From: CAYWVO01 sp964461835
GTDB taxonomy: Bacteria > Zixibacteria > MSB-5A5 > WJJR01 > JAJRUJ01
Direction of reading: 5' to 3'
Assembly (NCBI GenBank): GCA_964461835.1
Contig: CAYWVO010000014.1
Location: 1-64,000, forward strand
DNA length: 64,000 nucleotides
A program made the position numbers and the translations under genes. Shown here piece after piece: positions 8,685 to 16,207 of the stretch (its first letter is position 1; every line of letters begins with the position of its first letter). The notes below the pieces were generated by a model. It was not told the origin of the DNA. It ran no database searches and saw nothing but the letters and a program-made list of their open reading frames with translations.

Positions 8685-9482
8685 TTACCGTAGCGGCTTG
8701 GAGGCGGTGATATTCGCCGAAACGACAAAGTCATCAATCTTTTTGTCCGGTGCCCAATCCTTGATGAATTCACGGCTTTCGTCTTTCGGTTCCACCTTCA
8801 CGTCGGTGAAACCACATTCGGCCAGCAAGGCGGTCAATCGGTCAATATGTTCGGCACCCGCGACACAGCCGCACAGCAGTTGCTCATCGTTTTTGACCTC
8901 TTCGGGAATTTCCGCCGTAGCGACCACATCGGAGATCGCCAGACGCCCACCGGGCTTTAACACGCGCAACGCCTCACGATATACCGCCGCTTTGTCGGGA
9001 GAAAGGTTAATCACACAATTGGAGAGAATGACATCTACCGTCCCGTCGGCTACCGGCAAATGTTCGATTTCCCCGAGGCGAAAATCGACGTTCCGGTAAT
9101 TCCCTTTGGCGGCGTTTTCACGGGCGGTGCGCACCATTTCCGGAGTCATATCCACTCCAATCACCTGCCCCCGGTCACCGACACGTTTCGCGGCCAGAAA
9201 ACAATCGAATCCACCGCCACAACCTAAGTCGAGGACCACTTCGCCGGGTTGCAACGCGGCAATGGCCTGAGGATTGCCGCAGCCCAGTCCCATATTGGAT
9301 CCTTCGGGGACGTTTTGCAGGTCTTCCTGGGTATACCCCAAGCGGTCTGTCATAATTTGAACCGGCATGCCATGTGTATCACAGGGCTCGCCGCCCCCAC
9401 AACATGAAGTCCCTTTGGTTGCCACGTCAGCATAACTCTTCTGCACAATTTCGCGCACCTGGTCGGCGGTCTTCTTCGCCAT
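8685..9482 (-). CDS. arsM: Arsenite S-adenosylmethionine methyltransferase
   Basis: Methylates As(III) using SAM. 265 aa with the chosen start MAKKTADQV, which has a GAGGA about 11 nt upstream; longer reading to 9578 lacks a ribosome site. The SAM motif is VLDLGCGGGFDCFLA. The conserved thiols of ArsM are present: SCCGGG near residue 27, NCVINLSPDK, and the LLCGCVAGA segment. The GDRGQVIGVDMTPEMV and VLKPGGRLAISDVV motifs are typical class I methyltransferase. No arsR, arsB or arsC is nearby, so it stands alone as a detoxification gene. Confidence 0.93.
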   Translation of the reverse strand: MAKKTADQVREIVQKSYADVATKGTSCCGGGEPCDTHGMPVQIMTDRLGYTQEDLQNVPEGSNMGLGCGNPQAIAALQPGEVVLDLGCGGGFDCFLAAKRVGDRGQVIGVDMTPEMVRTARENAAKGNYRNVDFRLGEIEHLPVADGTVDVILSNCVINLSPDKAAVYREALRVLKPGGRLAISDVVATAEIPEEVKNDEQLLCGCVAGAEHIDRLTALLAECGFTDVKVEPKDESREFIKDWAPDKKIDDFVVSANITASKPLR

Positions 9483-9584
9483 CTCGATACAGTCCTCGCC
9501 TGTGTTCAATAAACTCAGTACCTTGAGTAGATACGTACTCATGGCACAGGCTGAAGATGGGGAATGGCAGGAAGTCACAACAGG

Positions 9585-9983
9585 TTATGAGGGAATGAGT
9601 TTGGCCTTCTCCCATTCCTCCCCCAGCACTACTTCCGCCTCTTTCGCCGCCTGGTCCACGTACTCATGCGGCACCCAGAGGAATACGCCCACGCTGTCGG
9701 GACGGAGCGGAACCAGGCCCATATTCATGACCACGCCGAAATAGCCGGCATGCGATTGAATCACTGCCGGGATTTCTTTCGCCCGCAACGCCTGCACCGC
9801 GAGGTCCGCAAAATGCATCGAGTGGAACCGGGCAATTTTGGCCCACTCGCGCTCGATGTCAACATCGTTGGGAATACCCTGGTGCTCCTGCTCCGGCAGC
9901 ACGTCTACCAACTGTTCGCCGCAATCCGGACAGACCGCGACCTGTGGCTCGTATTCATACCGACAACTGGGGCAAAACGGCAT
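9585..9983 (-). CDS. Zinc-ribbon plus DUF2007-like small protein
   Basis: 132 aa. The N-terminus is a zinc ribbon: CPSC at residues 4-7 and CPDC at about 18-21. A C-terminal DUF2007-like putative signal-transducing domain follows (FADLAVQALRAKEIPAVIQ, then VFLWVPHEYVDQAAKEAEVVL). There is no signal peptide or membrane segment. Function is unknown; DUF2007 domains may bind small ligands. It lies 100 bp upstream of arsM on the same strand and 370 bp downstream of another zinc-binding protein gene. Confidence 0.75.
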   Translation of the reverse strand: MPFCPSCRYEYEPQVAVCPDCGEQLVDVLPEQEHQGIPNDVDIEREWAKIARFHSMHFADLAVQALRAKEIPAVIQSHAGYFGVVMNMGLVPLRPDSVGVFLWVPHEYVDQAAKEAEVVLGEEWEKAKLIPS

Positions 9984-10047
9984 TTGATCCCCCTGACCTC
10001 GCCTTTCCCCAATAAACCGAAAAACAGGGACAATTCATACAGGTAAT

Positions 10048-10078
10048 CAAAAAAACCGCCCCGAATAATCAGGACGGT
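10048..10078 (-). terminator. Rho-independent terminator, minus strand
   Basis: Read on the minus strand, CCGUCC and GGGCGG arms (one G-U pair) enclose an AU-rich loop and are followed by seven T residues. It lies about 280 nt past the stop of the zinc-binding gene at 10358 and upstream of the gene at 9983. It therefore ends either that gene's long 3' region or a small RNA. Confidence 0.65.
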
Positions 10079-10357
10079 GAAATTTACTGGGGAGAGAGAA
10101 TTTGAATAGTCAAAACACTGGTTTTTATACGGTAAAGGTTTTTTACAGCCGCCGTTACCATTTTGCCCTCGCTCTCCCTGGTTTGGGGTCACGGCAAGAA
10201 ACGCAGGCGCCGGAGACGACCTTCATTGGATTGGTGTTAAGGATTCTTCAAATCCAGCTCTCCCCTAAACTTTTCCTTCCTCTTTATACGAGACGTGATA
10301 ACACCCTTGTTCCAATTATCGACATTTTATCGGTTCGATCTTTAATTCCCGGACCAT
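10079..10357 (-). other. Noncoding stretch before the terminator; possible long 3' UTR or small RNA
   Basis: About 280 nt between the stop of the zinc-binding gene and a good minus-strand terminator. The longest minus-strand frames starting with ATG inside it are about 12-23 codons, and the 95-codon frame running across it has no recognisable features. It is A/T-rich relative to neighbours. A 3'-derived small RNA is one possibility, but no promoter was identified. Confidence 0.25.
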
Positions 10358-10669
10358 TTAGTCTTTAAAAAGATCATCCCATTTTTTCTTGATATTGCCC
10401 TTGCCTCTGCGGCCTCTGCGGGCCTCCGGCGGGATTGGCGTCAGCGCCAGTCGCCAGTAACTGCAAAAATTCACGGCCTCGTTTTCACCGGAGTAGTCCG
10501 CTTCATGCTCGTCGCAGTCGTTGTAGCTGCCGGGACTGAAATGGCGGCATTGCCGGCAACACCGCAACGGCGCCAGGCATTTGGGACAATCCGTCTGACG
10601 GGTGATCTTCTCATCCGCCAGGAAGCGATGCCCGCAAGACCAACAATACATGTTCTTCCCGTACGCCAT
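10358..10669 (-). CDS. Cysteine-rich zinc-binding protein, function unknown
   Basis: 103 aa with a dense set of metal-ligand pairs: CWSCGH near residue 9, CPKC, CCRQCRHF, and later C and H residues up to about residue 70. It looks like two successive zinc ribbons. The C-terminal tail is short and basic (RRGRRGKGNIKKK). The ATG has GGAGTTGATGAT upstream. There is no signal sequence. The family was not recognised; such proteins often bind nucleic acid or protein partners. Confidence 0.65.
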   Translation of the reverse strand: MAYGKNMYCWSCGHRFLADEKITRQTDCPKCLAPLRCCRQCRHFSPGSYNDCDEHEADYSGENEAVNFCSYWRLALTPIPPEARRGRRGKGNIKKKWDDLFKD

Positions 10670-10748
10670 ATCATCAACTCCGTTACATGTAACATGGGAA
10701 AGGCAGTATCCGTTGGCAACTGTATTCTCAGAAAATGACTGAACTCAA

Positions 10749-10901
10749 CTACACCCCCAGATCTCGGCGAATTTGTAATCGTTGAATCTCGCGCACGTAC
10801 TGCTTATATTTATGTTTTGGGTGGAACCAGTCGCCGATCGTTGTGTCGATCTGACGGATGTCAATTCTTGTCGCGACGTCGGTAGCACGTGCTGTGTTCA
10901 T
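10749..10901 (-). CDS. Possible small protein (50 aa)
   Basis: A 50-codon frame from ATG at 10901 to TAG. The C-terminal half is rich in aromatic and basic residues (GDWFHPKHKYKQYVREIQR, then LQIRRDLGV) and reads like a genuine helical protein terminus, not a chance frame. No good ribosome site is seen before the ATG. The start lies about 20 bp from the divergent aminotransferase-like start at 10920. The family is not recognised. It could instead be the remnant 3' end of a decayed gene. Confidence 0.35.
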   Translation of the reverse strand: MNTARATDVATRIDIRQIDTTIGDWFHPKHKYKQYVREIQRLQIRRDLGV

Positions 10902-10919
10902 CCAGGCGGGAGATTGCCT

Positions 10920-12110
10920 GTGCGAAGAATAATCCTGGATCGCGCTGACCGCTTACAACGAATACCGGAAGACTTCGGTAGTATGGATCGGCTGGCGGCG
11001 CGGGTGGATGCTAAAGCGACACCAATTATCGATCTTTCGATCATCGATTGTACGGTACCTTCGGCAGTTACCTTCCCGGACCTGCCGGCCCAGGAGGTAC
11101 TCACCCCACCGGACCGCAGTGATTACCAGGGATTTGCGCAAGTAATTGCCGGCCTCTACCACGAGCGGTTGGGTATCACCCTTGATCCGGATCGTGAAGT
11201 ACTACCACTGGCCGGCTCCGCGGTCGGATTGTTTCTGTTAGGCCTCGCCTATGTCGATCCGGGAGACATGGTGTTGCTGCCGGATCCCTGCCCACCGATT
11301 TACCGCAGTGCCGCCGCCTTGTGCGGCGCCGGCATCCAGACACACCTCCTGCACGACCGCCATCACTATTTGCCCGATACGCGAGCCATCGAAGACACAC
11401 TCGTGGGTAAGACCAAATTGTGGATTCTCGGATATCCGCAGAATCCCTCGACCGCGCTCGCCGATCGGGACGCCGTTACTGAAATTGTCAATCTCGGACG
11501 TAAGCACAATATCCTGATCGCCTTTGATAACTCCTTTTCATTCTTGGTCGATCCGCACACCGGTGATCACGGACTGTTGGGACATCCACGGGCGCGGTCC
11601 ACCGGCGTGGAAATCCTCTCACTCGACGACACCTTTGGCCTGGGCGCCCTTCATCTGGCGGCCGTAGTCGGCAACCGTGAGGCAATTGCCGGGATTACGA
11701 ATCTGGCCGGGGGCGCCGGGTTGCTGCCCGGCCGGGCCGCGCTGAGACTGGGCACGGAAATGGTTCGACGTTCTCAGGAAATCCTGGCTGCGCGGCGGAC
11801 GTCATTCACCGAAGCACGGGCCATTCTCCAGCGGGCATTTGACCGCGTGGGCTGGCAGGCACGAGGCGTTGATGGTGTACCATACTGCTGGGTGACGATC
11901 CCTCGCCGGTTTTCGTCACTGGGATTCGCGCGACGCCTTCTGCGGCGAACCGGTATCAAGATTGCCCCCGGCACCATTTTCGGGGAGCGCGGTGAAGGAT
12001 ATGTGCGGATTTCAATCCTGCAAGATACGAAGGCCATGCACTCAGTCGCCGACAAACTGGAATCCTTCGGTCGGATGCGGACGCGCCGCGGGTCATCAGC
12101 CGATCAGTAA
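10920..12110 (+). CDS. DapL-like class I/II aminotransferase fold lacking the PLP lysine
   Basis: 396 aa from GTG 10920, which has GGGAG 8 nt upstream and places the family start ILDRADRLQRIP correctly. The fold is that of LL-diaminopimelate aminotransferase-like enzymes: GYPQNPSTALAD, AFDNSFSFL, and a C-terminal GYVRISILQD with the substrate carboxylate Arg. The Schiff-base motif, normally SLSKTYNMTGWRIG, reads SLDDTFGLGALHLA: the lysine is Asp (codon GAC at 11628, residue 237) and the phosphate-binding Arg is lost. The Tyr of DNAY is Phe. Ordinary transamination is therefore unlikely. It heads the fol/pan gene run, 81 bp before folB. Possible roles are a regulator, a partner subunit or a PLP-independent enzyme. 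Confidence 0.8.
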   Translation: MRRIILDRADRLQRIPEDFGSMDRLAARVDAKATPIIDLSIIDCTVPSAVTFPDLPAQEVLTPPDRSDYQGFAQVIAGLYHERLGITLDPDREVLPLAGSAVGLFLLGLAYVDPGDMVLLPDPCPPIYRSAAALCGAGIQTHLLHDRHHYLPDTRAIEDTLVGKTKLWILGYPQNPSTALADRDAVTEIVNLGRKHNILIAFDNSFSFLVDPHTGDHGLLGHPRARSTGVEILSLDDTFGLGALHLAAVVGNREAIAGITNLAGGAGLLPGRAALRLGTEMVRRSQEILAARRTSFTEARAILQRAFDRVGWQARGVDGVPYCWVTIPRRFSSLGFARRLLRRTGIKIAPGTIFGERGEGYVRISILQDTKAMHSVADKLESFGRMRTRRGSSADQ

Positions 12111-12191
12111 TCCCTCGGAGCAGGAGCTTCCCTTGCCTTCGACCGGTATGTACCGTACCTTCTCACCAGCAACGTTCGCAGAGGTTGAGTA

Positions 12192-12560
12192 ATGGGTGTC
12201 ATTCGACTGCACAACATGATGTTTTACAGCTACCATGGCGCTTCTAAGGCCGAACAGGAGACCGGGCGTCGCTACGAAGTGGATGCGGAGTTGTATCTCA
12301 ATCTCACCCCCGCCGCGCATACGGACCGGCTGCAAGACACTGTTAATTACCGGCGGGTGTATGATGTTGTCGCGTCGATCATTCAGGAACAGAAATTTAA
12401 TCTTTTGGAGACCATTGCCACCAAGATTATGACTGAGATTCTGGATAGCTTTCCGTTAAAACGGGTGGTCGTTCGGGTGCGGAAAAAAATCCCCCCAATT
12501 CCGGGCAATCTCGATCATATTGAGATCGAAATGGATTCCGCGCAGGACAATGAGCGATAA
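12192..12560 (+). CDS. folB: Dihydroneopterin aldolase
   Basis: Splits 7,8-dihydroneopterin to 6-hydroxymethyl-7,8-dihydropterin in folate synthesis. 122 aa, the normal length. Hallmarks seen are the N-terminal IRLHNMMFYSYHGASKAE with the catalytic Glu region, the DTVNYRRVYDVV pterin-site segment, LLETIATKI, and the C-terminal VRVRKKIPPIPG with the catalytic Lys. ATG follows GAGGTTGAGTA. Its last codons overlap folK by 11 bp, so the two consecutive steps of the pathway are translationally coupled. Confidence 0.96.
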   Translation: MGVIRLHNMMFYSYHGASKAEQETGRRYEVDAELYLNLTPAAHTDRLQDTVNYRRVYDVVASIIQEQKFNLLETIATKIMTEILDSFPLKRVVVRVRKKIPPIPGNLDHIEIEMDSAQDNER

Positions 12561-13107
12561 CAAATCTGCCACAAACCAGCTTAAAGAGCCGACGGTGGTC
12601 TACCTAGGACTGGGATCGAATATCGGTGACCGGCACCAAGCGTTTCGCCGGGCGCTGGAGGGCATTGCCGCACTGCCCGAGACCAAGATTCGGCGGCTAT
12701 CCCCGCGGTATTACACTGATCCGGTAGCGGTTGGCGGCGGGGAATTCCTCAACGGGGTGGTGGAGATTGCCACCACGTTGACCCCGGAGGATCTTTGGCG
12801 ATCAGTTGAACAGATCGAACGCGAGATTGGACGCCAACACAAAGGGCGAAGCCAGCCGCGCGTGATCGATATCGATATCCTGTTGCATGGCACGGAGATT
12901 GTGGAAGAGAACCATCTGCGTATTCCGCATGCGCGAATGACCGAGCGGGCGTTTGTCTTACAGCCGTTGGCCGACCTCGCTCCCGATTTCATCGTTCCCG
13001 GAACCAATCAAACCATCAAGGCTCTGCGCGATTCCCTGGAGGGCCCTCATGGCGTCCGCCCGGCACCGGTTGCCCGTGGCGCCGCCGACCTTTCAAACAT
13101 GGTATGA
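12550..13107 (+). CDS. folK: 6-hydroxymethyl-7,8-dihydropterin pyrophosphokinase (HPPK)
   Basis: Transfers pyrophosphate from ATP to the FolB product. 185 aa from ATG 12550, which has GCAGGA upstream; the frame extends further 5' only inside folB. Signatures are VVYLGLGSNIGDR at the N-terminus, the IEREIGRQHKGR loop, PRVIDIDILLHG with the Mg-binding Asp pair, and PHARMTERAFVLQPLADLAP. The C-terminal tail of about 30 residues after the HPPK core ends in an ATGA overlap with the next gene. In some relatives HPPK is fused to, or sits beside, a deoxynucleoside-kinase-like domain, as here. Confidence 0.96.
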   Translation: MSDNKSATNQLKEPTVVYLGLGSNIGDRHQAFRRALEGIAALPETKIRRLSPRYYTDPVAVGGGEFLNGVVEIATTLTPEDLWRSVEQIEREIGRQHKGRSQPRVIDIDILLHGTEIVEENHLRIPHARMTERAFVLQPLADLAPDFIVPGTNQTIKALRDSLEGPHGVRPAPVARGAADLSNMV

Positions 13108-13751
13108 TACCTGCGATGGATACGGACATTGGACACATTGCTGTGGAAGGACTTCCCGGATCGGGGCACAACCGCCTGGTCTTGTTGATTGCCGAGCAGT
13201 TTGAATTTCATTCCGAACTTGAATCCAACTGGTTTGATATTTTTTCGCCGCAGACCTCGAGTGAGAGCGCGTTCTCTGAACACCTCCGGCGATTAGTCTG
13301 GCGCTTCGAACACCAGCGTTCTCTGATTAAAACCGATATGTTCCGGCAACGGATTGTTACGGACTATATATTCGACACGCATCGCTTGTGGGGGCAAGCA
13401 GTACTGGAAGATTCTGACCGGGTGCTCTACCAGCATATCGCCGAAATCATCTCCCCGCCTGCTGTGACACCCGATCTGGTGGTCTATTTGCAATGCGAAA
13501 CCGCAGCCTTAGCGCGGGTTTTGCACCGGGAGAAGAAGAGCGTGGACAATCGGTCGTTAACGGAACTCGTGGACGGGTACAACCGCTTCTTTTTTGAATA
13601 TGAGCAATCACCCGCCTTGATTGTCCGGGTCGATCCCAATTCACTGTGGGAATCTCCCGCCCAAGTCGATGAGCTGCTTCAGCGCATCGCCGATCACAAG
13701 GGCGGCAAACAGTACATAATGTCACGGGATACCCAACTCCTTGACGATTAA
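13104..13751 (+). CDS. Deoxynucleoside-kinase-like protein with degenerate P-loop
   Basis: 215 aa overlapping folK by ATGA. The fold matches bacterial deoxynucleoside kinases commonly coupled to folK: a P-loop start, the LERH-like region MFRQRIVTDYIFD, PDLVVYLQCE, a lid-like REKKS, and the FFFEY segment. The Walker A, normally GxxGxGK(S/T), reads GLPGSGHN near residues 16-23: the nucleotide-binding Lys is His (13167) and the Ser/Thr is Asn. ATP-dependent kinase activity is therefore doubtful. It may keep a structural or regulatory role, or bind a nucleotide in another way. Second possible start at Met5. Confidence 0.8.
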   Translation: MIPAMDTDIGHIAVEGLPGSGHNRLVLLIAEQFEFHSELESNWFDIFSPQTSSESAFSEHLRRLVWRFEHQRSLIKTDMFRQRIVTDYIFDTHRLWGQAVLEDSDRVLYQHIAEIISPPAVTPDLVVYLQCETAALARVLHREKKSVDNRSLTELVDGYNRFFFEYEQSPALIVRVDPNSLWESPAQVDELLQRIADHKGGKQYIMSRDTQLLDD

Positions 13752-13801
13752 CCCCGTTGAACTATAGTGTCCACAGTTTATCGACACAGCGAGGATACTC
13801 G

Positions 13802-14626
13802 ATGAGTACGGTTCCCAAACCAGCGACGGTAAAAACAGTCACGGCGCCCGATCTGGTCCATTTCAAACGGCGGGGTCAAGTGATTACGATGCTGACTGCC
13901 TATGATTATTTCACTGCCCGCATGCTCGATGAGATCGGAATCGAGGGTATTTTAGTTGGTGATTCGGCAAACATGGTCTTTTACGGGGAACAATCGACGC
14001 TGTCCATCACCCTCGATCAAATGATATACCACACCCAGGCGGTCTCCCGCGCGGCAAAGCGGGCGCTGGTCATTGGGGATATGCCGTTCATGAGTTACCA
14101 GGCCTCCGTGGAGGACGCAGTCCGCAATGCGGGGCGCATGATCAAGGAAGGCGGTGCGGGGGCAGTGAAGCTCGAAGGCGGAGAGCATATTACTCCCACC
14201 GTTTCTCGTCTCATTGATATCGGTATTCCGGTGATGGGGCACATCGGTTTGGTCCCACAGGCAATCCGTCAGCTCGGCAAATTTCGCGTGCAGGGAACCG
14301 ATGAACCGTCCGAGGCATATTTGAAACGGTCGGCTCGCGCGCTGGAAGATGCCGGCTGTTTTTCGATCGTCCTGGAGATGTTACCCACCGACCTGGCTGG
14401 CGAGATCAGTAAGATGTTGACCATTCCGACAATCGGCATCGGCGCCGGGGCCCGTTGCGACGGACAAATACTGGTCATCAATGATTTACTGGGGTTGTTT
14501 GAGGATTTCAAGCCGAAGTTTGTGCGTCGATACGCCCATCTGGCCCGCGAGGCGCGGGCAGCCTGCAAGCGGTGGATACAGGACGTGAAAGAGCGCCAAT
14601 ACCCCTCCCCGGACGAAAGCTACTAG
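13802..14626 (+). CDS. panB: 3-methyl-2-oxobutanoate hydroxymethyltransferase
   Basis: Makes ketopantoate from 2-oxoisovalerate with 5,10-methylene-tetrahydrofolate, the first committed step of pantothenate/CoA synthesis. 274 aa from ATG 13802, which has GAGGA 7 nt upstream; a 15-codon 5' extension lacks a site. Family motifs are ITMLTAYDYFTARMLDE, the metal-site GDSANMVFYG, IGDMPFMSY, AVKLEGG, GIPVMGHIGLVPQ and IGIGAGARCDGQILV. The folate cofactor explains its place just after folB-folK. panC and panD are not in the window. Confidence 0.97.
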   Translation: MSTVPKPATVKTVTAPDLVHFKRRGQVITMLTAYDYFTARMLDEIGIEGILVGDSANMVFYGEQSTLSITLDQMIYHTQAVSRAAKRALVIGDMPFMSYQASVEDAVRNAGRMIKEGGAGAVKLEGGEHITPTVSRLIDIGIPVMGHIGLVPQAIRQLGKFRVQGTDEPSEAYLKRSARALEDAGCFSIVLEMLPTDLAGEISKMLTIPTIGIGAGARCDGQILVINDLLGLFEDFKPKFVRRYAHLAREARAACKRWIQDVKERQYPSPDESY

Positions 14627-14722
14627 CCCGATCTCCTGCCCCACCACCAAACACTAGTCCCTGCCGAGGCGTATCTTGACGACAGAATTAACGTGATTGG
14701 ATGAATCAGCTTCGGGGGACCG

Positions 14723-15229
14723 ATGACCACGCAAGACATCACCACCCTCCGCCAGTGTGTCGAACTGGCGGTCGAAACAGAACAACTCGGTGCGCAGCGG
14801 TACGACCAAATGGCGGAAAAGCTCTCCGATAAGCCGGATACCGCGGCTATTCTGAAGCAACTGGCAGCAGATGAACGCGATCACGAACGGCAGTTCCGTG
14901 GCCTGTTGACCTCGATGCCGGAGGTCGACAAACCACTCGGAACTGACCGGAATAGTGAGTATTTGCGTTCACTGGCCGGCAGGGAGTTTTTTGACCGCGA
15001 GGTTGCCCCGCTATCCCAACCCGCTGAGATCACCTCGCCGGGCGACGCGCTGAGCAAGGCCCTGGCCCTGGAAAAAGCAACGGTTTTGTTTTATGATGCG
15101 ATGAAAGACGTCCTCGGGCAAAACCGTGAACTGGAGACGATTATTGCGGCGGAAAAGCAGCATGTGACAACACTCATGAAAGTGATCATGTCCGACGCGG
15201 AATTTCGTGGACTCTCCGACACCTGGTAA
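14723..15229 (+). CDS. Ferritin-like/rubrerythrin-type diiron protein
   Basis: 168 aa, all-helical, with the paired metal ligands of the ferritin-like fold. These are the Glu in AVETEQLGAQRYD, ExxH in ADERDHERQF near residue 55, a second Glu in LALEKATVLFYDAM, and ExxH in AEKQHVTTL near residue 150. It lacks the C-terminal rubredoxin domain, so it is the erythrin-only type. It probably handles peroxide or iron in the cytoplasm. Close plus-strand spacing with the following dehydratase gene (39 bp) suggests co-transcription. Confidence 0.82.
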   Translation: MTTQDITTLRQCVELAVETEQLGAQRYDQMAEKLSDKPDTAAILKQLAADERDHERQFRGLLTSMPEVDKPLGTDRNSEYLRSLAGREFFDREVAPLSQPAEITSPGDALSKALALEKATVLFYDAMKDVLGQNRELETIIAAEKQHVTTLMKVIMSDAEFRGLSDTW

Positions 15230-15268
15230 CCCTCGGGAGTGCCGGGAGGCACAAGAAAAGGATAAGCG

Positions 15269-15598
15269 ATGAGCGACCTGGCGAAAATGGAATGTGTTCC
15301 CTGCAAAGGTGGCGTGCCGCCACTTAAAGGAGATGACCTTAAGCAGATTCACGAACGCCTGGGACAAAACTGGGCGGTCGAGCAGGAACACCACCTGGAA
15401 AAAGAATTCACCTTCGATGATTTCCAGCAGGCGCTTGATTTCACCAATAAGGTCGGGCAGCTGGCCGAGCAGCAGGGACATCATCCCGATATCTATCTCA
15501 CCTGGGGCAAAGTGGACATCAAAATTTGGACCCACAAAATCGATGGTTTGACTGAGAGCGATTTTGTCCTGGCGGCCAAAATCGACGAACTGGAGTAA
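15269..15598 (+). CDS. Pterin-4a-carbinolamine dehydratase
   Basis: 109 aa, the usual size of PCD/DCoH proteins. It dehydrates 4a-hydroxytetrahydropterin, recycling a pterin cofactor. The N-terminal CxxC-type CVPCKGGVPPL is common in bacterial members. The core keeps FTFDDFQQALDF and the catalytic HHPDIYLTWGKVDIKI with its His pair, then THKIDGLTESDFVLAAKID. No aromatic amino acid hydroxylase lies nearby, so it may act on molybdopterin- or folate-type pterins. Confidence 0.95.
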   Translation: MSDLAKMECVPCKGGVPPLKGDDLKQIHERLGQNWAVEQEHHLEKEFTFDDFQQALDFTNKVGQLAEQQGHHPDIYLTWGKVDIKIWTHKIDGLTESDFVLAAKIDELE

Positions 15599-15693
15599 TG
15601 ATTCCCGGATTTCATCCGACTTCTCCATGACGGTCAATCGGCGCTGGTGAACCGACCGATATAGTAAGAAAGGCAGTTTAACAGGAGTTACTC

Positions 15694-16128
15694 ATGGCCG
15701 TAGTCAAAGATATTCTGGAGAACAAAGGAAACAAGGTTCTCTCCGCGGAAAAGACCGAGACGGTGTTGAATGCTGCCAAGCGGATGAACGAAAATCGAAT
15801 CGGCTCATTGGTGATAACCGACGGTGAGAATGTCGTTGGGATCTTCACCGAACGGGATATCCTTACCCGCGTCGTCGGCGCCCGGCTCGAACCGGAGACC
15901 ACCCAGGTCGGGGATGTCATGACCACGCCGGTTGCGGTCTGCCGTCGCGACACCACACTCGATGAGGCCCGCAGCGTCATGACCAAAAAACGCTTGCGGC
16001 ATCTGCCGGTGGTCGAGGAAGGGCGATTGCTCGGCATTATTACAAGCGGGGATGTCCTGGCGTGGCATCTGGATGAACACATGGAAACGGTTCAATACCT
16101 TAACGAGTATATCTACAGCCGTTATTGA
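15694..16128 (+). CDS. Two-CBS-domain protein
   Basis: 144 aa made of two CBS repeats. The first spans about residues 10-65 (KTETVLNAAKRMNENRIGSL, then IFTERDILTRVV). The second spans about 75-135 (VAVCRRDTTLDEARSVMTKK, then LLGIITSGDVLAWHL). Such stand-alone proteins usually bind adenine nucleotides and regulate a partner not identifiable here. AGGAG sits 7 nt before the ATG. The gene ends just before a strong bidirectional terminator and closes the plus-strand block. Confidence 0.9.
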   Translation: MAVVKDILENKGNKVLSAEKTETVLNAAKRMNENRIGSLVITDGENVVGIFTERDILTRVVGARLEPETTQVGDVMTTPVAVCRRDTTLDEARSVMTKKRLRHLPVVEEGRLLGIITSGDVLAWHLDEHMETVQYLNEYIYSRY

Positions 16129-16146
16129 ACAAGAAATCCCTTGTGG

Positions 16147-16189
16147 AATAAAAAAGCAGGTCGCTGTGGTCGCGCCCTGCTTTTTTATT
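16147..16189. terminator. Bidirectional rho-independent terminator
   Basis: A 14-bp perfect stem, AATAAAAAAGCAGG at 16147-16160 with CCTGCTTTTTTATT at 16176-16189, encloses a 15-nt loop. Because the outer stem is A/T, both strands give a GC hairpin followed by a T-run. It separates the plus-strand CBS gene from the minus-strand dsbD gene. Confidence 0.9.
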
Positions 16190-16207
16190 CACAAATCTTC
16201 ATTTCAT

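Noticed and set aside
9905..10192. 95-codon minus-strand frame
   Set aside because: Runs through a terminator and into the next gene's start without any recognisable feature.
10321..10350. A GGTTCGATC string as a possible tRNA T-loop
   Set aside because: No acceptor, D or anticodon stems can be built around it.
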